Positions 62,238 through 64,000 of a stretch of DNA of 64,000 bases are shown one piece after another (within the stretch, counting starts at the first letter, position 1; every line of letters begins with the position of its first letter). The stretch lies in NCBI RefSeq assembly GCF_040100845.1, contig NZ_JAZHSH010000001.1, forward strand, positions 1,178,001 through 1,242,000, written 5' to 3'. Source of the stretch: Chengkuizengella sp. SCS-71B. Its GTDB lineage: Bacteria; Bacillota; Bacilli; Paenibacillales; KCTC-33759. The notes beneath the pieces were generated by a model. That model saw only the letters and a list, made by a program, of their open reading frames with translations, did no database searches and was not told the DNA's origin. Position numbers and translations under genes: made by a program.

Positions 62238-63997
62238 GGGCTCACCTCAGTTTTCGGTTGATCAATGGTTTGGTTGTTGTGTATTTCACCTTTAGTTTTG
62301 GTGAAGGTATCACCTAAGTCGCTTAACTTTGACCGTATTTCACTTTCATTCTGTGATTCCAATATAATTTTATATAAATTTTTCTCAATAGATGATTTTT
62401 TCTCTAAACTTTCTAATATGATGTCAAGTCCTCCGATAACAGATTCAAAGAGATTTATTTTTTCATGTAATAAGTGTAAAATATGTTCTTCTATAGTTCC
62501 TTTTGTAGATAAATTATAAATATGTACATCATTTTTTTGTCCGAGTCTATGTACTCTTCCGATTCTTTGCTCAACACGCATTGGGTTCCATGGCAAATCA
62601 TAATTAATAACATGATTGCAAAACTGGAGATTTATCCCTTCTCCTCCGGCTTCTGTCGCAACCATGACTTGAGCTCTTTTACGGAACAAATCCATCATCC
62701 AGTCTTTTTTTCCTCTATTCATTCCACCTCGATATGGAACAGAAATGATTTGATGTTCTTTAAAATATCTTAATAAATATTCTTGTGTAGCTCTATACTC
62801 TGTAAAAATAATGACCTTATCATCAATCTGTTGAATAAGATCAAGACTGCTTTTGGCTTTTGTATGACTATTTATTTTTTTAATTTTATCAACAAGTTCC
62901 CAAATTATTGCACGTACTGGCGAGTTTTCACTTGTTTTTTTAAATAAATTAACAAGGGTAATGAATACAGCATCTCGACTGCTGCATACTTCCCGCTGTA
63001 GAGTGATTAAAGAGAATAAATGACTAATTCCACCTTCACTTTCCTCTGCTCTTTTTCTAACAAAATCAGTAACGGATTGATATAAATCAAATTCTTCATC
63101 GGATAGAGTGAGAGAGATATTTTTAACATTTCTCTTTGTAAGATCAAGATGACCATCGCTTCTTCGATTACGTATCATAACGTTAGATAACTCATCCCTC
63201 AACTGATTTTCGTTTTTTGGTATTCTTTTATCTATTACATAGTTAGATTTAAATTGACTATCATCTCCTAGTTGACCTGGTTTTAGAATTGTGATTAAGT
63301 TGTATAATTCCTTAAGATCATTTTGGATAGGAGTTGCTGTAAGTAATAAGCAGTATTTTTTTCTAACCGAATTAATAAATTGATAGTTTGTTGTCTTTTT
63401 ATTTTTTAATTTGTGTGCTTCATCAACGATTAACATGTCATACTCCTTATCCAAAACGATATCTCGATGTGGATTGCGTTTTGCAGTATCTACTGAAGCA
63501 ACGACAATATCATATTGATCCCACATGTAAGCTTTTTTCTGTGCAACTGCAGGAATATTAAACTTTTGATTTAATTCTCTAACCCATTGCAATACTAGAG
63601 ATGCGGGAACAAGAATGAGCACTTTTTTGACAAGTTGTCTAATCAAATATTCTTTTAAAATCAAACCTGCTTCAATTGTTTTACCAAGTCCAACTTCATC
63701 AGCTAAAATGGCTCTGCCTCTCATCTCAGTAAGTACTTTTTTGGCAGTTGAAATTTGATGAGGCATAGGTTCTATATTTGAGAGTTGATTCAGACATTGT
63801 AATTCATCAAAATCTCTAACTAGCTTCGTATTCTCTGATTCGTATGCAAGTTGATATAATGTCCAATCATCCCAGGGACCATTAGATTCAAAGCGACTCT
63901 CGATGTTCCCTACCCAAGATTGGTCAAAATGAATCTGAAGGTGTTCATTTAGTGTATGAATATGTTTTGGTTGATCCTTTGAATTCAAATTACGCAC
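62234..63997 (-). CDS. yqhH: SNF2-family ATP-dependent helicase YqhH (start near window edge)
   Basis: A 587-residue superfamily 2 SWI/SNF-type motor. Motif I is LADEVGLGKTIEAGLIL, II is IVDEAHKLKN, III LTATPIQND, V TEAGGEGINLQFCNHVI, and VI QRIGRVHRLGQK. The length fits a full SNF2 core without added domains. GTG 63997 is the first in-frame start and lies three bases from the window end, so the ribosome site cannot be seen and the true start may be TTG 63988 or outside. yqhG follows with a 4-base overlap. Confidence 0.9.
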   Translation of the reverse strand: MRNLNSKDQPKHIHTLNEHLQIHFDQSWVGNIESRFESNGPWDDWTLYQLAYESENTKLVRDFDELQCLNQLSNIEPMPHQISTAKKVLTEMRGRAILADEVGLGKTIEAGLILKEYLIRQLVKKVLILVPASLVLQWVRELNQKFNIPAVAQKKAYMWDQYDIVVASVDTAKRNPHRDIVLDKEYDMLIVDEAHKLKNKKTTNYQFINSVRKKYCLLLTATPIQNDLKELYNLITILKPGQLGDDSQFKSNYVIDKRIPKNENQLRDELSNVMIRNRRSDGHLDLTKRNVKNISLTLSDEEFDLYQSVTDFVRKRAEESEGGISHLFSLITLQREVCSSRDAVFITLVNLFKKTSENSPVRAIIWELVDKIKKINSHTKAKSSLDLIQQIDDKVIIFTEYRATQEYLLRYFKEHQIISVPYRGGMNRGKKDWMMDLFRKRAQVMVATEAGGEGINLQFCNHVINYDLPWNPMRVEQRIGRVHRLGQKNDVHIYNLSTKGTIEEHILHLLHEKINLFESVIGGLDIILESLEKKSSIEKNLYKIILESQNESEIRSKLSDLGDTFTKTKGEIHNNQTIDQPKTEVSP

Positions 63998-64000
63998 CCT

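Overview
The window is AT-rich chromosomal DNA from an endospore-forming member of the Bacillales. Spore-formers are indicated by a SleB cortex-lytic enzyme, a tetraprenyl-beta-curcumene synthase (YtpB), a Spo0E-type phosphatase, and YugP, YqzE, YqhG and YqhH homologues. A quinone-type PyrD and a full-length Ada fusion would suit a Paenibacillaceae-like lineage, but the genus cannot be fixed from this sequence. Most genes are ordinary chromosomal housekeeping genes with strong Shine-Dalgarno sites, frequent TTG/GTG starts and clear intrinsic terminators.

Layout. 1-8 kb: an oligoendopeptidase F cut by the window edge, with a possible signal-peptide start; a TerC-type membrane protein; a cold-shock protein; an ABC-2 exporter pair; and a ytpB-phosphofructokinase-DUF3906 run. 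8-11 kb: an exported repeat protein and an IS607-type element (serine recombinase plus TnpB) next to one of three copies of a 113-115 nt structured repeat. 11-15 kb: the L-cystine importer tcyABC and a glycoside-hydrolase-like protein. 15-23 kb: cshA, a YesL-like membrane protein, a probable 6S RNA, sleB, tpx, a rhomboid protein, a GltC-like regulator, yugP and a MerR regulator. 23-31 kb: an ammonium transporter with a GlnR/TnrA box, followed by a GlnD-like nucleotidyltransferase and a DEDDh exonuclease; a MarR/MFS/oxidoreductase cluster with matching operators; and citramalate synthase.

31-46 kb: queF-dinB, ferredoxin, pyrD, a small alarmone synthetase, a triplicated acidic protein, queDEC (so all the preQ0/preQ1 genes seen here lie in two loci), a SulP transporter, UspA, a PEP-mutase-like enzyme paired with Ada, and a small gene with a candidate cre box. 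47-53 kb: a glycosyltransferase, the YhaO/YhaN nuclease-ATPase pair and a short-chain dehydrogenase. 53.5-57 kb is the accessory-looking part. It holds a cytoplasmic HTH-TPR regulator of the RRNPP quorum-sensing type, followed 21 nt downstream by an unlisted 37-codon exported propeptide gene with its own strong ribosome site and terminator, and then decayed genes (a winged-helix regulator and an M50-type protease). 57-64 kb returns to core genes: ykvI, xpt, small sporulation-type proteins and yqhGH.

The best candidate for an undescribed system is the regulator-propeptide pair at 54.07-55.50 kb. Next are the solo structured repeats beside the TnpB element, the Amt-nucleotidyltransferase-exonuclease unit without a PII gene, and the possible two-isoform PepF.
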